Shown piece by piece: positions 37,093-47,082 of a DNA stretch of 64,000 nt. The position numbers and the translations under genes are program-made. Every line of letters starts with the position of its first letter. The first letter of the stretch is position 1. The notes beneath the pieces were generated by a model. The model was not told the origin of the DNA. It saw only the letters and a list, made by a program, of their open reading frames with translations, and did no database searches. The stretch comes from Corynebacterium efficiens YS-314 (lineage in GTDB: Bacteria; Actinomycetota; Actinomycetes; Mycobacteriales; Mycobacteriaceae), in NCBI RefSeq assembly GCF_000011305.1, contig NC_004369.1, forward strand, positions 2,170,001 through 2,234,000, written 5' to 3'.

Positions 37093-38103
37093 TTAATAAC
37101 GTCGGGCTCCGTAAAACGGTGCCGAATCAACAGATACCACCTGAACCGGGATCCCGTAGTCCGAGGCATGCACAATCTTGCCATCACCGATATAGAGCCC
37201 GACGTGAGTCGCACCGGGATAGTAGCCGACGACATCCCCGGGCTGGAGCTCGTCGCGGGCAACCGGTGTGCCACCCTCCATCTGAGCCTGCGAGGTACGG
37301 GGCAGGGTTTTCCCCTGCTGCTGGAACGCCCAGTAGATCAACCCGGAGCAGTCGAACTGATCCGGACCGACGGCTCCCCACCCATAGGGCGCACCGAGTT
37401 TGGACAGGGCGGCCTGCACCGCACCACCGGAGCCCGCTGCGAAATCCGCCACATCAATGGCAACAGGATCGTTCTTCTCCACCCACTGCTGACGCAACTC
37501 CTCCGTAAGGTTGTCCACCCGCAGTTGGATCTCCTCTTTCTTCCGATCCAGTTCCTCCCGCTCCCGGAGCTGCTGCTCGAGTTGCATCCGCAGCTCCCCG
37601 AGCTGGAAATCCGCCTCGGCCTTCAGCCGGTTGACCTCACCGAGTTTCTCCGTGGCCTCGTCCGTGGCGGTGGTGAGATCATCGATGACATCTGCGGTAC
37701 TGCGGGTCAGGGAGTTGAGATAGCTGACCCGGTCGATGGCGTGCTGCGGGTTCTCCCCGGAGATGGCCACGGTGAGCGGATCAATGACCGTTCTCCGGTA
37801 CCTCGTCTGCGCAATGCGCTTGAGGTCCCCGCGGTGGGCCTCGGCGGTGGCGGTGGCCTCCTCAGCCTGACGACGATAAACCTCCTGCTGATCCCGCAGC
37901 TGGTTGATCGAGTCCTCACGCAGCTGGATGTCCAGCTCCGTGGCCTTGACCTCTTCATTACGGGCGGAGACCTCCTGGGAGACCTGCTCGATCTCCGCGA
38001 TGAGATCATCCATCTCCTGCCCGTGGACGACACCGGGCGTGGTGAGGAGAGACGCGACAAACAACCCTGGCAGCAGCAACGTGACCCAGCGACGTCCAAC
38101 CAT
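37093..38103 (-). CDS. ripC: Secreted coiled-coil NlpC/P60 peptidoglycan hydrolase RipC
   Basis: 336 residues: signal peptide (about 1-29, ending near VVHGQ), a long coiled-coil (about 30-200, Glu/Arg/Gln-rich) and a C-terminal NlpC/P60 D,L-endopeptidase domain (about 228-336). The catalytic Cys is in FDCSGLIYW and the His in ATHVGLYIG. The coiled-coil keeps RipC-type enzymes inactive until FtsEX engages them, as known in mycobacteria and C. glutamicum. A strong GAGGAGG lies seven bases before the ATG. It matches Rv2190c by position between pimB' and qcr genes. Confidence 0.9.
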   Translation of the reverse strand: MVGRRWVTLLLPGLFVASLLTTPGVVHGQEMDDLIAEIEQVSQEVSARNEEVKATELDIQLREDSINQLRDQQEVYRRQAEEATATAEAHRGDLKRIAQTRYRRTVIDPLTVAISGENPQHAIDRVSYLNSLTRSTADVIDDLTTATDEATEKLGEVNRLKAEADFQLGELRMQLEQQLREREELDRKKEEIQLRVDNLTEELRQQWVEKNDPVAIDVADFAAGSGGAVQAALSKLGAPYGWGAVGPDQFDCSGLIYWAFQQQGKTLPRTSQAQMEGGTPVARDELQPGDVVGYYPGATHVGLYIGDGKIVHASDYGIPVQVVSVDSAPFYGARRY

Positions 38104-38235
38104 GTCATGACCTCCTCATGATGCGATATCCCCCGCACCGGTAAAGCATTACGGATCTATAACTTTACTGCAATATGCTGGTGAATTGTTAATCGGACCG
38201 GTGACACTGCTGACATCCGCGACTGCGGGGGAAAG

Positions 38236-38269
38236 CAGAAAACCCGGTCGGAATCGACCGGGTTTTCTG
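38236..38269 (-). terminator. Terminator downstream of the NlpC/P60 gene
   Basis: CAGAAAACCCGGTCG (38236-38250) and its exact complement (38255-38269) form a 15-bp stem with a GAAT loop. On the minus strand it ends in a TTTTCTG tract 21 bp after the stop of the NlpC/P60 gene. It would separate that gene from ripC downstream. Confidence 0.88.
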
Positions 38270-38290
38270 TGGGTTTCCTGCGCGAGAAAG

Positions 38291-38923
38291 TTAGAAACGC
38301 ACCGCGGAGTGGAACGGCATGTAGTCCAGGGAATGCTCGGACAGCGGGGTGGAGCTGTTCAGAGCATGGATCACGGTGCCGTGGCCGGAGTAGATACCCA
38401 CGTGGGTGGCACCGGAGTAGAAAGCGACGATGTCACCGGCCTGCAGGTCGGAGTAGGCAACCGGGGTGCCCTGGGCAGCCTGTGCCTGTGAGGTGCGGGG
38501 GATGGACTTACCCACCTGGCTGTAGGCCCAGGAGGTCAGACCGGAGCAGTCGAAGGCGTTTGGACCGGTGGCACCCCAACCGTAGGGAGCACCGATCTTG
38601 GAGCGTGCAGCATCCACGATGGCCTGGCCGGTGCTCTGTGCAGGAGCAGCCTGCACGGCAGCGGGCGCCTCCACGACAGCAGCGTAGGCGGCGGGTGCAG
38701 CCTGGCTGGACAGGGAGGGGATCCACTGGTCGATACCGGGAACGTTGTTCAGACCCGGGGTGTTCTCGATGCCGGCGATCTCAACGGAGAAACCGGTGTT
38801 GGGAATGACAACCTCAGCAGCCTGAGCGGGGTTGGTGATAACGGCGGTGGTGCCAAGTGCGACTGCGGAAACTGCAGCGGCGTTACGGGTAACCCTCGGG
38901 TTGCTGCGACGGTGCTTGCCCAT
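38291..38923 (-). CDS. Secreted NlpC/P60 cell wall hydrolase under riboswitch control
   Basis: A 210-residue secreted protein from ATG at 38923 (MGKHRRSNPRVTRNAAAVS). The signal peptide ends near NPAQA-AEVV at about 35, followed by a short linker rich in Ala and Pro. A C-terminal NlpC/P60 domain (about 103-210) has Cys in FDCSGLTSWAY and His in ATHVGIYSG. It lacks the coiled-coil of RipC, so it is probably regulated by expression and not by autoinhibition. A ydaO-type riboswitch ends 31 nt upstream, and a terminator follows. Confidence 0.9.
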   Translation of the reverse strand: MGKHRRSNPRVTRNAAAVSAVALGTTAVITNPAQAAEVVIPNTGFSVEIAGIENTPGLNNVPGIDQWIPSLSSQAAPAAYAAVVEAPAAVQAAPAQSTGQAIVDAARSKIGAPYGWGATGPNAFDCSGLTSWAYSQVGKSIPRTSQAQAAQGTPVAYSDLQAGDIVAFYSGATHVGIYSGHGTVIHALNSSTPLSEHSLDYMPFHSAVRF

Positions 38924-38954
38924 GTGATGAAACTCCAAATCTTCCTGTTGGTCT

Positions 38955-39077
38955 GCCGGGTTAGCTGTCGGATTCGGAGCGGAAGGCCCCTATCCCCATT
39001 CCATCCGGATCAGCGCGGTTGACTACTGATCGGACCCTCATGGAGAATTCACCCCAGGAACACTGTGGTTCCCCGGC
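38955..39077 (-). ncRNA. c-di-AMP (ydaO/yuaA-type) riboswitch
   Basis: On the minus strand the leader contains GAGCCGGGGAACC near its 5' end (39079-39067) and GAATCCGACAGCTAACCCGG near its 3' end (38976-38957), both hallmarks of the ydaO aptamer. GCCGGG (39077-39072) and CCCGGC (38960-38955) can pair as the closing stem. ydaO riboswitches are known upstream of NlpC/P60 and Rpf hydrolase genes in actinobacteria and turn expression off when c-di-AMP is high. The aptamer ends 31 nt before the ATG, favouring control of translation. Boundaries are approximate. Confidence 0.85.
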
Positions 39078-39085
39078 TCGCATCG

Positions 39086-40312
39086 TGTTCTGCATCCGAT
39101 CCCCGGGAGGGATCTTGTTCAGTTCACGGATTCGCGATTAGACATTTTCTATTGTTTCTTTTGCTCGGGATCGAGGCCGGATTTCAAGTTCCGTTCTCCT
39201 CAACCCCGCAAGGTCTCAATCAGGTTACGAAACCATATCGGGGAATGTCTAGCCGTAACCGTTGCGCCGACTTGTTATTGAACTGTTATTGAGGGGTATC
39301 AGTTCCGAAACCCGCAGACAGGCAAAACACAGGTAGGACTTTTCAGACCGGTTGGGCCATAGGCAAAAACCTCAGGCGACCACGGTTGTTAGGTTTCACC
39401 TAAATTCACCGATAAGCCGCTCCTGAATTGTCAGAATCCTCAACATGTTCCGAGCCAAAGAAGGCGATATGACCTTCGTCACAAGATGGCTGGAGAGAGG
39501 GATCGCTCCGAAAATGACACCGCTTCCAGACAGCTCCCCCACGCTAACCCTGGGTTCTTCCCACCTCACACGGACCAGCCACCCCGGGCGCCGGGATGGC
39601 TCAGAGAAGAGGCACATCCAGCACAGTGGCTGGGGCAGATACCTCGGGGCTGAGCCACAGCGACAGGGGGAGCCGGTGAGGGCACGCAGGGCCAATTTGC
39701 CGACGACAGTCGACCATGATGCCACAGCTGACAGGCGGATAGAGTGCTCAGCGCGTCCTACAGGGTCCACAACCATCCCACCGCGGTATCTAGTAACGCA
39801 CGGTGTGGACCCGGCCAGATACTGCCTGTGTGGGGGGCGTCAGGCGTCGTCAGCTGCCCCACGGCACTGATCCCCCACCCCGCCCCCTACCCGGTCCCCG
39901 CTCACACCCCAGGCCCGTCCGCGCGAGGGGGATCTCACGGACGGCAGGTCCGTTCAACGCGACCGGGTGGCTGACCTATATATAAGGTGATGAACCGACT
40001 CTGGGGAACGCGTGCGGAACCGACTGCACCGGGACAGAGCATACAACCGGTTCCGAAGCACGATCCTGGCACCCCAGTGCGGTCTGGACGCTTCCGCACC
40101 CTGCTGCCGCATCCCCGCCGCACCCCGTCCCACCCCATCGTCGAACAGACCACCATAGATACAGCCCAGGACTAACAAGGGTGGTCTCATCAGACGATGA
40201 CGCTGTGGCAGTCTTGGTCTCGACCTGAGGGCCTGGGAGTAGGTGTGTGGAGCGCTGCCCCACCGAATTGGTCACCCACACACTGTGGACCTGTCATTGC
40301 CCACAAACGCAA
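39086..40312. other. 1.2-kb stretch without a convincing gene
   Basis: Between the riboswitch and the qcrB terminator several frames are open (for example 39445-39870 plus, 39396-39776 minus), but none has a ribosome site, family motif or coding-like codon use. The part next to the riboswitch (39120-39300) is AT-rich and should hold its promoter; TCTAAT on the minus strand near 39135 is a candidate -10. A 15-bp palindrome TTAGGT-TTC-ACCTAA is at 39389-39403 and an AT-rich TATATATAAGG at about 39979-39989. Decayed genes or small RNAs cannot be excluded. Confidence 0.5.
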
Positions 40313-40338
40313 GAAGCCCCCGCTGTTGCGGGGGCTTC
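40313..40338 (-). terminator. Terminator of the ctaE-qcrCAB operon
   Basis: GAAGCCCCCGC (40313-40323) pairs perfectly with GCGGGGGCTTC (40328-40338) across a TGTT loop, 18 bp after the qcrB stop on the minus strand. The following bases are TTGCGTTTGT, a modest U-rich tract. Confidence 0.85.
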
Positions 40339-40356
40339 AACTACGAGGGGAAGGAA

Positions 40357-41982
40357 TTAAATCCGTCCCTCCGCCTGGTCACGCTTACGATTCTCCTCCT
40401 GGATGGCAGCCAGGGTGGCTACCTCCTCCAGGTGATTGGCGTGAGCGATTTCGTTGGCCTTAGTGGCGACGGACTCCGGATCTGGTCCGAAGAATCCACC
40501 ACGGGACTCAACTTCAGCGAACCCGAGCTCGTTGAGCTGCTTCGGCACCTTCGCACCACTGTATGGCAGTGGGATTGGGTGGCCGTGCTCGTCAACCGGG
40601 CCGAGTGGCTGGTGGACCTCAATGAACGCGCCGTTAGGCATCTGCTTGATCACACCGGTCTCAATGCCATGCTCCAGAACCTCACGGTCGGAGCGCTGCA
40701 GACCGATGCACAGACGGTAGGTGACAAAGTAACCGATGGCCGGGAAGACGATCAGACCGATACGGCCGATCCAGGTCATGGCATTCAGGGACACATCGAA
40801 CTGGTATGCCCAGATATCGTTACCACCCGAGATGGTCAGGAGGATGTAGAAGATCAGTGCCATGACACCGAGGGAGGTGCGGACCGGCACATCGCGAGGA
40901 CGCTGCAGCAGGTTGTGGTGCGCATCGTCACCGGTCAGCTTCTTCTCAATCCACGGGTAGGCGATGAGCAGGACCACGAGGATACCCAGCATGATCGCAA
41001 CCCAGAAGACAGCGGGAACGGTGTAGTTACCGAAGTAGAGCTCCCATGCCGGCATGACACGGGCCGCACCATCTGTCCACAGCATGTAGATATCCGGCTG
41101 GGAACCAGCGGAGACCTGAGACGGGTTGTACGGGCCCAGGTTCCAGATCGCGTTGATGGTGGTGACACCAGCAAGCAGGGAGAGGAAGCCGAGGGTGATC
41201 GCTCCGAAGGCAACGGACTTGACCGCGAAGACCGGCATAATACGGATGCCGATCACGTTGTTCTCGGTGCGGCCAGCACCCGGGAACTGGGTGTGCTTCT
41301 GGTACCAGACCAGAGCTAGATGGGCGGCGATCAGGCCGAGGATGATGCCCGGGATGATCAGGACGTGCGCGATGTAGAAACGGTCGAGCATGATGTCCGA
41401 CGGGAAGTCCCCACCGAAGATCATCCAGTGCATCCAGGTACCGATGATCGGCAGACCCACGATGATCGCGGACATGATTCGCAGACCGACACCGGAGAGC
41501 AGGTCATCAGGCAGGGAGTAACCCATGAAGCCTTCAGCGATGCCCAGGATCAGGAGGACGACACCAATGACCCAGTTGGCTTCACGCGGGCGACGGAACG
41601 CACCGGTGAAGAAGATGCGCATCATGTGGACCATCATGGAGACCACGAACATCAGCGCAGCCCAGTGGTGCATCTGACGTACGAACAGTCCACCACGGAC
41701 CTCGAAGGAGATATCGAGAGCGGTCATGTAGGCACGGGACATCTCCACACCGTTGAGGGGGAGGTAGGCACCGTCGTAGATGACCTTGGTGATCGAAGGA
41801 TCGAAGAACAGCGTCAGGTAGACACCGGTCAGGATCAGGATGATGAAGCTGTAGAGAGCGATCTCACCCAGGAGGAAGGACCAGTGGGTCGGGAAGACCT
41901 TATTAATCTGGCGGCGGATACCACCGGCCATGGTGTAGCGAGAATCAAGATTGTTTCCCACTGTAGCTAGTTTGTTACTCAT
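40357..41982 (-). CDS. qcrB: Cytochrome bc1 complex cytochrome b subunit QcrB
   Basis: A 541-residue membrane protein that holds the two b hemes and the quinone sites of the actinobacterial bcc-aa3 supercomplex. About eight core helices are present; heme-ligating histidines fall in [12 protein letters not shown] (105/106) and VSMMVHMM (119), with partners in the AHVLIIPG and LIAAHLAL helix. A hydrophilic extension of about 120 residues follows the core, as usual in actinobacterial QcrB. Its start overlaps the qcrA stop by 4 bp. Confidence 0.97.
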   Translation of the reverse strand: MSNKLATVGNNLDSRYTMAGGIRRQINKVFPTHWSFLLGEIALYSFIILILTGVYLTLFFDPSITKVIYDGAYLPLNGVEMSRAYMTALDISFEVRGGLFVRQMHHWAALMFVVSMMVHMMRIFFTGAFRRPREANWVIGVVLLILGIAEGFMGYSLPDDLLSGVGLRIMSAIIVGLPIIGTWMHWMIFGGDFPSDIMLDRFYIAHVLIIPGIILGLIAAHLALVWYQKHTQFPGAGRTENNVIGIRIMPVFAVKSVAFGAITLGFLSLLAGVTTINAIWNLGPYNPSQVSAGSQPDIYMLWTDGAARVMPAWELYFGNYTVPAVFWVAIMLGILVVLLIAYPWIEKKLTGDDAHHNLLQRPRDVPVRTSLGVMALIFYILLTISGGNDIWAYQFDVSLNAMTWIGRIGLIVFPAIGYFVTYRLCIGLQRSDREVLEHGIETGVIKQMPNGAFIEVHQPLGPVDEHGHPIPLPYSGAKVPKQLNELGFAEVESRGGFFGPDPESVATKANEIAHANHLEEVATLAAIQEENRKRDQAEGRI

Positions 41983-43205
41983 GACTTACGCTCCCAGAAT
42001 GCCGGGCCGAGTGGCTCGATGAAGTTGCCGTCGGCGATGAGATAGCCCTCTTCGTCAACAGTGATCGGCAGCTGTGGCAGCGCACGTGCAGCAGGTCCGA
42101 AAACCGGCTTGCCGTAGTGCAGTGCGTCGAACTGCGACTGGTGGCACGGGCACAGAATGCGGTTGGTCTGGGCCTCATACAGTGAGGTCGGGCAACCGAT
42201 GTGCGTGCAGATCTTGGAGTAAGCGTAGTAATCGCCGTAGTGGAAGGACTCCTGGCCTTCGCGCTCGATAACCCTCTCCGCGTCAGCGGTGCGCAGACGG
42301 ATCAGCATGACTGCGTTACGTGGGCCGTGGATCGAGTGCATGTGGTTGGTGTAGACGTCGCGCTGGGGATCGTAGAGATCGCCATCGTTGACATCTTCCG
42401 CAGGCAGTGGGAAGACGGTCTCCATGGACGCAGCGGCCAGATCCTCCGGACGCATACGAACCAGACGGGACACACCGGTGGTGATCCAGTGCTGACCGGA
42501 CTCGCCGGTGTGGGACTCGGCGATGGCTCCGGTGTCACGACCGAGGTAGAGCTTGACGCCCTGCTCCTGGAGGGTCCAACCGGAGGTCCAGAGGGTGCCG
42601 TCACCCATGACATCCATCGGGCCATCCTGTGGACGCCACGGGTTCTTGATCATGCCACCGAGCGGGGCCACGATGGTCAGACCTGCCATCACTGCACCGC
42701 CGGCGAGCAGGCCCTGGAGGACCTTACGACGACCGAGGGTGGAGGTCTGCCAGGAATCATTGAGCAGAGCGACGAGGGTGCGACGGTCGACTTCCTCGGA
42801 AGGACCATCGTGACGACGCTGAACCGCGATCTCCTCGGGGATGAACTTCTTGACGTAGAGAACGCCGGCAATACCCAGGGAGATGATGCACAGACCGGAG
42901 GTGATACCCAGCATCGGGGTGTACAGGGTGTACCACATCAGGCCATCATCGCCGTGGCCCTGGTACTCCCATGGCCAGAAGATGTAGGTGATCAGGAAGC
43001 CGATGCCACCGAGGATACCCAGAGCTGCCCAGATACCCACGGAACGTGCAGCGCGCTTCTCCGCCGGATCATTGGCTACCGGGAAACGCTCCTTGCGGTA
43101 GGCAATGGTGACGTCATCCAATTCAGTGCCCAGGCGAGCAAGATCATCATTGCTCATGGAGTTCAGTTCCTGGGTGGTGTACTGCTTATTCGTGTTATTA
43201 CTCAT
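41979..43205 (-). CDS. qcrA: Cytochrome bc1 complex Rieske iron-sulfur subunit QcrA
   Basis: A 408-residue Rieske protein. The start ATG at 43205-43203 ([15 protein letters not shown]) overlaps the qcrC stop and gives the C. glutamicum length; a start at 43262 would lie inside qcrC. Three membrane helices (about 65-205) precede the Rieske fold, the actinobacterial arrangement. The 2Fe-2S ligands are in CTHIGC and CPCHQS near residues 335-360, both intact. It passes electrons from quinol to cytochrome cc. Confidence 0.97.
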   Translation of the reverse strand: MSNNTNKQYTTQELNSMSNDDLARLGTELDDVTIAYRKERFPVANDPAEKRAARSVGIWAALGILGGIGFLITYIFWPWEYQGHGDDGLMWYTLYTPMLGITSGLCIISLGIAGVLYVKKFIPEEIAVQRRHDGPSEEVDRRTLVALLNDSWQTSTLGRRKVLQGLLAGGAVMAGLTIVAPLGGMIKNPWRPQDGPMDVMGDGTLWTSGWTLQEQGVKLYLGRDTGAIAESHTGESGQHWITTGVSRLVRMRPEDLAAASMETVFPLPAEDVNDGDLYDPQRDVYTNHMHSIHGPRNAVMLIRLRTADAERVIEREGQESFHYGDYYAYSKICTHIGCPTSLYEAQTNRILCPCHQSQFDALHYGKPVFGPAARALPQLPITVDEEGYLIADGNFIEPLGPAFWERKS

Positions 43206-44092
43206 GAACGGGATCCAATCCACATAGCGGCAGCGATAAGAACCATGATGCCGATGCCCCACATGAACAGACCTTCAGAAACCGGGCCGAGGCCGCCGAG
43301 CGAGTAACCACCCGGGCTTGGGGTTTCCTTGGTCGACTTGATGAAGGCGATGATGTCCTTCTTCTCATCCGCAGAGAGCTGACGATCAGAGAACTTAGGC
43401 ATGTTCTGCGGACCGGTCAGCATGGCCTGGTAGATCTCCTGCTCGTTGGCAGGGTCCAGAACCGGAGCGTACTTACCGGAAGACAGTGCGCCACCACGGC
43501 CGGTGAAGTTATGGCAGGAAGCGCAGTTGAGGCGGAAGAGGTCGCCACCGCGGGAAACGTCGAGTGGGTCGATCTGACCGTCGAAGTTGGATCCACGCAG
43601 TTCCTCCATGGCGAGGGTGCCGTCCTCGTTGTAGACGAGGCCGGGACCGCCACCATTGGCAGCGACGTATGCGGCGATGGCGAGGGTCTGAGCCTCCGTG
43701 TAACGAGGGGTCTTACGGGATGCCTGCGCTTCGTTGCGCTGCATCGGCATGCGGCCGGAGTGAACCTGGAAGTACACTGCGCCCTCGCCGACACCGATGA
43801 GTGAAGGACCGCGGTCCTGAACACCCTGCAGGTTCATGCCGTGGCAGGTGATGCAGGCGACATCGTAGAGGTCTTTACCCTCTGCGATCAGTGCCTGATC
43901 ATCTCGCTGGGCAGTCGCGATCTGCGCATCTGGAGTGATCGCTGTCGCGAGGATTCCAGCACCGCTCAGGCCGATGGTCAGAGCCATCGCACCAGCGACT
44001 GTGCGCCGTAGTTTACGGCGATTCTTGACCTTCTTGGCCGAGGACTGAGCCTTGCCGGCTCCCTCGGAGGTCTGCGGATTGGTTTCCATCAT
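43202..44092 (-). CDS. qcrC: Diheme cytochrome c subunit QcrC (cytochrome cc)
   Basis: A 296-residue protein with an N-terminal membrane anchor (about 33-54), two c-type heme motifs (CITCH near 81 and CASCH near 190) and a C-terminal membrane helix (about 270-290). The two hemes replace a mobile cytochrome c and connect QcrA directly with the CuA site of CtaC in the supercomplex. It overlaps qcrA by 4 bp and follows ctaE by 83 bp. Confidence 0.97.
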   Translation of the reverse strand: MMETNPQTSEGAGKAQSSAKKVKNRRKLRRTVAGAMALTIGLSGAGILATAITPDAQIATAQRDDQALIAEGKDLYDVACITCHGMNLQGVQDRGPSLIGVGEGAVYFQVHSGRMPMQRNEAQASRKTPRYTEAQTLAIAAYVAANGGGPGLVYNEDGTLAMEELRGSNFDGQIDPLDVSRGGDLFRLNCASCHNFTGRGGALSSGKYAPVLDPANEQEIYQAMLTGPQNMPKFSDRQLSADEKKDIIAFIKSTKETPSPGGYSLGGLGPVSEGLFMWGIGIMVLIAAAMWIGSRS

Positions 44093-44175
44093 TTCCCTTT
44101 GAATCTCGACTGTGGAAGTGAAGGGCTTCGGGTCATCAGGCTTCAGAGAATCCTTCTAACCTGGGACCCTGGGGC

Positions 44176-44793
44176 CTACTGAATGAAATAGATCGTGATG
44201 AAGAGGCCGATCCAGACCACGTCAACGAAGTGCCAGTAGTAGGACACCACCATTGCCGCGGTTGCCTGAGCCGGCGTGAACTTCGCTTTCTGGATCCTCA
44301 TCAGAACAACCACGAATGCGATGACACCCGCGATCACGTGAGCGGCGTGGAAGCCGGTCGTGATGTAGAACGCGGATCCATAGACGCTGCTCTGGATGGA
44401 GAGACCATGACCAACCAGAGTGAAATACTCGTAAGCCTGACCAATCACGAAGATTGAGCCGAGGATGATCGTGATCAAGAACCACTTGCGGAGACCGTAA
44501 ACGTCACCCCTTTCAGCCGCAAAGACTCCGAACTGGCAAGTAACGGAGGATGAGACCAGGATTACCGTAATTGCGAGTGCGTAAGGCACATTGAGGTAAT
44601 CCGTCTGCTCAGCCCATGAGCCGTTTGCCAATCCGTTCGCCCGGGACACGAAGTACATCGCGAAAAGCCCGGCGAAGAACATTAATTCCTGAGACAGGAA
44701 CACAATGGTGCCGACACTGACCATATTCGGACGGTTCAGTGCCGCAACACGTTGTGGTGCTGCCATACCTGTATTTCCAACTGCGCTCGTCAC
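44176..44793 (-). CDS. ctaE: Cytochrome aa3 oxidase subunit III CtaE
   Basis: A 205-residue protein with five membrane helices, first gene of the ctaE-qcrCAB operon. The GTG start at 44793-44791 ([15 protein letters not shown]) gives the C. glutamicum length; the upstream frame start at 44829 is unlikely. Helix regions [19 protein letters not shown] and [16 protein letters not shown] with [11 protein letters not shown] near the end are the subunit III signature. Confidence 0.95.
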   Translation of the reverse strand: MTSAVGNTGMAAPQRVAALNRPNMVSVGTIVFLSQELMFFAGLFAMYFVSRANGLANGSWAEQTDYLNVPYALAITVILVSSSVTCQFGVFAAERGDVYGLRKWFLITIILGSIFVIGQAYEYFTLVGHGLSIQSSVYGSAFYITTGFHAAHVIAGVIAFVVVLMRIQKAKFTPAQATAAMVVSYYWHFVDVVWIGLFITIYFIQ

Positions 44794-45462
44794 GCCTTCT
44801 AGTATGGCCGGTCGAAAAGGCAAAGTCACTTCATGCCCCCCGTTTCAATTGAAAGTTTGAACCCCGTTTTTCTGGCCTTTTCAGCACGGTTGTTCCCGAA
44901 AATTTTCACCTCCCCCGGGAACTAAACGGCCCCCGGATACGACTAATACATAATTGCAGGTCATTTGGTTCGCAATGCGCCCCGAAACGTGACGGGAGGG
45001 CCACTTTTGGCTCCGCTACGTGACATGAGACGACCCATCCCCCGTTTCGCAGGAAAATGCGTGAGAGACAAGTCACAGCCGAAAAAGCGCTTTATCCGGG
45101 CCGGTTGCAACTTTCGGTTGACCCCCGTTTATGGGCGTTTCAGCAGCTTATCGCCAGTGAACGCCTGAGACACCCAGGTCCACTCCCCCACCCTCACCCT
45201 GCATGCCCGACGTCTTCGCCTGCCGGATGCCGATCACCGGGCCACGGTACCCAACTACGGAAATACTCCGCAGCCGCCCGCCACTCCATTGATTCCCCGG
45301 GAATCATCGACCCGAATCTCGCCAACCCCAGAGCGGACCGGATCTGCACCCCATCCACGACTGATGACCGCACCATCCCATTTACGTCAGCGTGATCAAA
45401 CGTAGGCTCAGCTGGTTCATCCCCTTGTGAGCTTTCATGGGGAACCCCGACTTAAAAATGAA
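44794..45462. other. Gene-free interval between ctaE and ctaF
   Basis: About 670 bp between the ctaE start and the ctaCF terminator. It should hold the ctaE-qcrCAB promoter; the strand upstream of ctaE is AT-rich (44840-44965) and includes TACTAG a few bases before the GTG start. Small open frames (for example 44965-45168 plus) lack ribosome sites and family features, so I call none of them. Confidence 0.5.
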
Positions 45463-45509
45463 ACAGCTGTGGGCCCGGAATGAATAACTCATTCCGGGCC
45501 CATAGCTGT
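45463..45509 (-). terminator. Terminator of the ctaCF operon
   Basis: Two 21-nt arms (45463-45483 and 45489-45509) pair along their length with one G-U pair and enclose the loop ATAAC. On the minus strand the stem is followed by TTTCATTTTTAAG, a clear U-rich tract, 44 bp after the ctaF stop. Confidence 0.92.
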
Positions 45510-45553
45510 TGGACATAAGCCAGAGTGGCGAGGCCTCGCTCAGGCGGCTGGTG

Positions 45554-45985
45554 CTAGTGCTTCTCCCTCGGCACACCGTACTGGAAGTTGAGCTTCGCAA
45601 TGGTGTAAGTGAGTGCGAGAGCACCGACCAGGATCAGCCAGTAGTGCATGAAGATGATACCGAATCCGAGCAGACCCACAGCACCGGACATGGCGGCTGG
45701 CCAGATGGAACCCGGGGAGAAGAATCCGAGGGTGCCGGCCTTGTCGGCAACCTCCGCCTCTTCCCAGTCCTCGGGAAGAACATCGGTGCGACGCTCAGTG
45801 ATGTGGATGTAGACACCGAGCATCAGGGTGAGGGCAGTGGAGAGAACCAGTGCGGTGGCGCCAACCCATTCGAGACCCATGACCGATCCCCGGTCATCGA
45901 CATACATAGTTCCGAAGATGTAGATCACAGCCATGGCCGCCAGGAAGACGGTCAGGCCATACATGATCTTGGATGATGACTTCAT
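45554..45985 (-). CDS. ctaF: Cytochrome aa3 oxidase subunit IV CtaF
   Basis: A 143-residue protein with four membrane helices (two near 7-25 and 37-60, two near 95-130), the actinobacterial subunit IV. It lies 17 bp after ctaC in the same direction, as in C. glutamicum ctaCF, and before a strong terminator. It has no cofactor ligands; its role is in assembly or stability of the oxidase. Confidence 0.94.
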   Translation of the reverse strand: MKSSSKIMYGLTVFLAAMAVIYIFGTMYVDDRGSVMGLEWVGATALVLSTALTLMLGVYIHITERRTDVLPEDWEEAEVADKAGTLGFFSPGSIWPAAMSGAVGLLGFGIIFMHYWLILVGALALTYTIAKLNFQYGVPREKH

Positions 45986-46002
45986 TTTTCGCTCTTCCTA
46001 TC

Positions 46003-47082
46003 TTATGCGGGAGTCTGGAAGTTCTCGCCGTCGCGGGTTCCGGTGCGATCGGAGACGAATGGTGCAGTGGAGGTGGCGTACGGTGCTTCGCCGATGTGCT
46101 CGAGAGCCTGTGCGTTGGTTGCATCAGGGTTGGCATCGCGGAAGGCGATGTACTCTGCGAAGGTCTCACGATCAACGGTGCGGAGTTCGAAGTTCATCAT
46201 CGCGTGGTAGGTACCGCACATCTCAGCACAGCGGCCGACGAATGCACCCTCTTCGAAAATCTCATCGATCTGGAAGACGCGCTGGGACTTGTTGGCCTCA
46301 GGGTGGGCGTAGAGGTCACGCTTGAAGAGGAATTCCGGGACCCAGAAGGAGTGCGCAACGTCAGCGGATGCCAGGTTGAATTCGATCGGGGTGTTGGTGG
46401 GGAGCACCAGGACCGGAACCTCATCGGTGGTGCCGAGGGTCTCGATCTGGTTGAAGTGAAGGTAGGACATATCCTTCTTGGAGTTACCGTGGATCGGGTT
46501 GTTGCCGGAGGGGTCGATCTTGGATGCCTCGGCGCTCGCCTGACGTGCCTCATCAACACCGTCGTAGTCGCCGCCCGCCGGAGCGAACTCAGGTGCGAGC
46601 TCGCCATAACCGAACTTCCAGTTCCACTGGTAGGCGGTCACGTTGACGGTGACCTCGGGGTTCTTGTCCAGTGCGGTGACCCTGTCCTGGGTCTGAACAG
46701 TGAAGAAGAACAGCACCATGACGATGATGATCGGAACAATGGTCAGCACAAGCTCAAGTGGGACGTTGTACTGCAGCTGCTTCGGGAATTCACCCTCACC
46801 GCGCTTCTCGGCCTTCTTGGCGTTCCAGGAGAAGATTGCGGTGAGCATGAGCCCCCACATGATGATGCCGATGATCCAGGCAGCAACCCAGACCCATGAC
46901 CAGAAGTTGCCCATGGACACTGCCTCAGGGGTGATACCTGATGGCCAACCCATACGAAGAAAATCGCCGATCATGCCACCGGGTGGGGAAACCTCACACC
47001 CTGCCATGGCGAGGCCACCTGAGCCCAAGACACCGCCGAGCAGAGCCTTGCGCTTCAAACCACGCTTGTTTTGCTGTTCCAC
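46003..47082 (-). CDS. ctaC: Cytochrome aa3 oxidase subunit II CtaC (lipoprotein)
   Basis: A 359-residue subunit II. The GTG start (VEQQNKRGLKRKALLG) is chosen from family length; the frame start at 47109 adds nine residues. A lipobox MAGC puts the lipid-modified Cys at 29. Two membrane helices (about 60-88 and 110-132) precede the cupredoxin domain, which carries the CuA ligands AHSFWVPEF and CAEMCGTYHAMM. It receives electrons from QcrC. The charged insert near 190-230 is typical of the corynebacterial protein. Confidence 0.96.
   Translation of the reverse strand: MEQQNKRGLKRKALLGGVLGSGGLAMAGCEVSPPGGMIGDFLRMGWPSGITPEAVSMGNFWSWVWVAAWIIGIIMWGLMLTAIFSWNAKKAEKRGEGEFPKQLQYNVPLELVLTIVPIIIVMVLFFFTVQTQDRVTALDKNPEVTVNVTAYQWNWKFGYGELAPEFAPAGGDYDGVDEARQASAEASKIDPSGNNPIHGNSKKDMSYLHFNQIETLGTTDEVPVLVLPTNTPIEFNLASADVAHSFWVPEFLFKRDLYAHPEANKSQRVFQIDEIFEEGAFVGRCAEMCGTYHAMMNFELRTVDRETFAEYIAFRDANPDATNAQALEHIGEAPYATSTAPFVSDRTGTRDGENFQTPA

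Noticed and set aside
39389..39403. Palindrome TTAGGT-TTC-ACCTAA considered as a DtxR iron box
   Set aside because: DtxR boxes are 19 bp with a 7-bp centre between such arms; this one is only 15 bp, and no iron gene adjoins it.
39396..39870. Overlapping 126- and 141-codon frames in the long gap
   Set aside because: They run on opposite strands over the same bases, have no ribosome site and show no family motif or coding-like codon bias.
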